Assembly (NCBI GenBank): GCA_037445815.1
Contig: JBBIJV010000077.1
Span: 1-14,968 of the forward strand
Source: FEN-1219 sp037445815
GTDB taxonomy: Bacteria; Pseudomonadota; Gammaproteobacteria; Steroidobacterales; Rariloculaceae
DNA: 14,968 nt
Direction of reading: 5' to 3'
Positions within the stretch are counted from its first letter, which is position 1, and the number at the start of each line of letters is the position of its first letter. Positions 14,153 through 14,968 of the stretch are shown in pieces. The notes beneath the pieces were generated by a model. The model saw only the letters and a list, made by a program, of their open reading frames with translations, had not been told where the DNA came from and did no database searches. The translations under genes and the position numbers were made by a program.

Positions 14153-14175
14153 CGCGGCCCGCGCGCGGCGCGACG

Positions 14176-14968
14176 TTACCGCGGCGAGCCGAGCTGCCGG
14201 TTCGCCCACGGAATGAAATAACGCCAGTTGGGCCCGTCCGTATGGCCGCCGTCGTGCTGCCGCCAGGCGAGCGCACCGTCGAGCAAGCCGACGTTGACGG
14301 GCGGCATCTTCTCGGTGCGGTAGTCGTCGGAGCGGCCGAGATCCTTCGCGCCGAGTAGGCGGAAGACCGGCTGCGCAGCCACGGCCGCCATGAAGCTGCC
14401 CTGCTGATCGAGCCAGAGCGCGTCGCCTTTTTCCGGGACGCCGTAGCTCAAGAACACGGCACGCGGCGCGCAGAGCGCGATGAGCTCGTGCGCGTCGACG
14501 GGCAAGTCGCCGGCGTCCATGCGGCCGAACGTCGATTCCTCGGTGCCGTACTTCAGGAAATTTCCGGCCATCCAGTGATACTCGCCGGCCGCCGTCAGGT
14601 TCTCGACGGCTTCGCCGAAGTTGCGGCGATGGAGCTTCGCGCCGCCCTCCCCCGACGAGCCGACGAGCACCACGGCGAAGCGCGGATCGAATGCCATCGC
14701 GACGAGCGCCGCCTTGCCGTAGCGCGAGACGCCTTCGACGCCGACGCGCCGCGCGTCGACGGCGGGGTGCGTCTCGAGGTAATCGAGCCCGCGCGACGCG
14801 CCCCACGCCCACGCGCGCAGCGCACCCCAGTCGTCGGGCCTGCGCGGCTGCCCCTTGTTCACGAGCCCGATGATGCCGCGCCTGAGCCCCGCGCCGTTGT
14901 CGGCCTGCACGCTCGTGGGCCGCAGCGACGCGAAGCCCCAGCCGGCCGCGATCAGCTGCTCCGTGGCC
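14176..14968 (-). CDS. CE15 glucuronoyl-esterase-like hydrolase, N-terminus outside window
   Basis: This is an alpha/beta hydrolase of the carbohydrate esterase family 15 type, which cleaves ester bonds between glucuronic acid side chains of xylan and lignin. The last 263 residues are visible and the frame is open at the right edge; the GTG at 14910 is not the start. Recognisable family stretches are GWGFASL, IQADNGAGL-like (SVQADNGAGLRRGIIGL), DDWGALRAWAWGASRGLDYLE, and the nucleophile motif GVSRYGKAAL (Ser coded at 14725-14727, followed by the oxyanion Arg). HRRNFGE, PVFRLLGAKDLG and HDGGHTDGPNW, with the catalytic His, follow. Where bacterial members usually read ESGxGG after the nucleophile, this protein has SSGEGG, so one candidate acid residue is changed. 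An Asp in GDALWLD may supply the acid. The signal peptide, if any, is off-window. It could fit with the sulfatase and TonB receptor in polysaccharide use, though they are not linked as an operon. Confidence 0.88.
   Translation of the reverse strand, partial: ATEQLIAAGWGFASLRPTSVQADNGAGLRRGIIGLVNKGQPRRPDDWGALRAWAWGASRGLDYLETHPAVDARRVGVEGVSRYGKAALVAMAFDPRFAVVLVGSSGEGGAKLHRRNFGEAVENLTAAGEYHWMAGNFLKYGTEESTFGRMDAGDLPVDAHELIALCAPRAVFLSYGVPEKGDALWLDQQGSFMAAVAAQPVFRLLGAKDLGRSDDYRTEKMPPVNVGLLDGALAWRQHDGGHTDGPNWRYFIPWANRQLGSPR

Noticed and set aside
14152..14164. Hairpin GCGCG-GCC-CGCGC in the convergent gap after the hydrolase gene
   Set aside because: It has a 5-bp stem with a 3-nt loop, no T-tract, and lies in a run of alternating G and C where such pairings arise by chance.

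Overview
The window is GC-rich, gene-dense bacterial DNA. The gene families fit a Gram-negative heterotroph: a TonB-dependent receptor, a periplasmic c-type cytochrome, a Tat-exported sulfatase, a secreted S9 peptidase, a BepA-like M48 protease and a CE15-type carbohydrate esterase. The GC-rich coding style and the fused FolK-FolP gene suggest a proteobacterium, probably gammaproteobacterial. This is inference; there is no rRNA or other taxonomic marker here. I see no tRNA or rRNA gene, CRISPR array, insertion sequence or phage gene.

Layout from left to right. (1) 1-628, minus: the N-terminal two thirds of a zinc alcohol dehydrogenase, cut by the window edge. (2) 776-3055, plus: a TonB-dependent outer-membrane receptor, divergent from (1). 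(3) 3069-4627, minus: a two-gene unit of class III alcohol dehydrogenase (glutathione-dependent formaldehyde dehydrogenase) followed 8 nt later by a small mono-haem cytochrome c. Its leader carries a G-tract flanked by an inverted repeat that overlaps the ribosome binding site. (4) 4703-5986, plus: a HPPK-DHPS (FolK-FolP) fusion of folate synthesis, followed by a stem-loop. (5) 6090-7421, plus: a Tat-exported type I sulfatase with an intact C-x-P-x-R site. (6) 7453-13279, minus: a four-gene run in transcription order M48 metalloprotease with TPRs, a periplasmic protein of unknown function overlapping it by 23 nt, pabB, and an S9 prolyl-oligopeptidase-like peptidase. Between pabB and the peptidase lies a decayed piece of a GFA-family gene. 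(7) 13373-14152, plus: an alpha/beta hydrolase, head to head with the M48 gene. (8) 14176-14968, minus: a CE15 glucuronoyl-esterase-like protein, cut by the right edge.

Two metabolic themes stand out. Folate synthesis is represented by pabB (4-amino-4-deoxychorismate, the precursor of p-aminobenzoate) and FolKP (pterin activation and condensation with p-aminobenzoate), which sit about 4 kb apart on opposite strands. Formaldehyde handling is represented by the class III alcohol dehydrogenase, its cytochrome partner and the GFA remnant. The sulfatase, CE15 esterase and TonB receptor suggest use of sulfated or plant/algal polysaccharides, but they are not arranged as one polysaccharide locus.

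Most genes belong to well-known families. The points most worth a second look are the GFA relic, the G-tract element in front of the formaldehyde dehydrogenase gene, the dehydrogenase-cytochrome pair, and the overlapping M48/unknown-protein pair. I found no convincing wholly new system. Long open frames antisense to the real genes are by-products of GC-rich codon usage.
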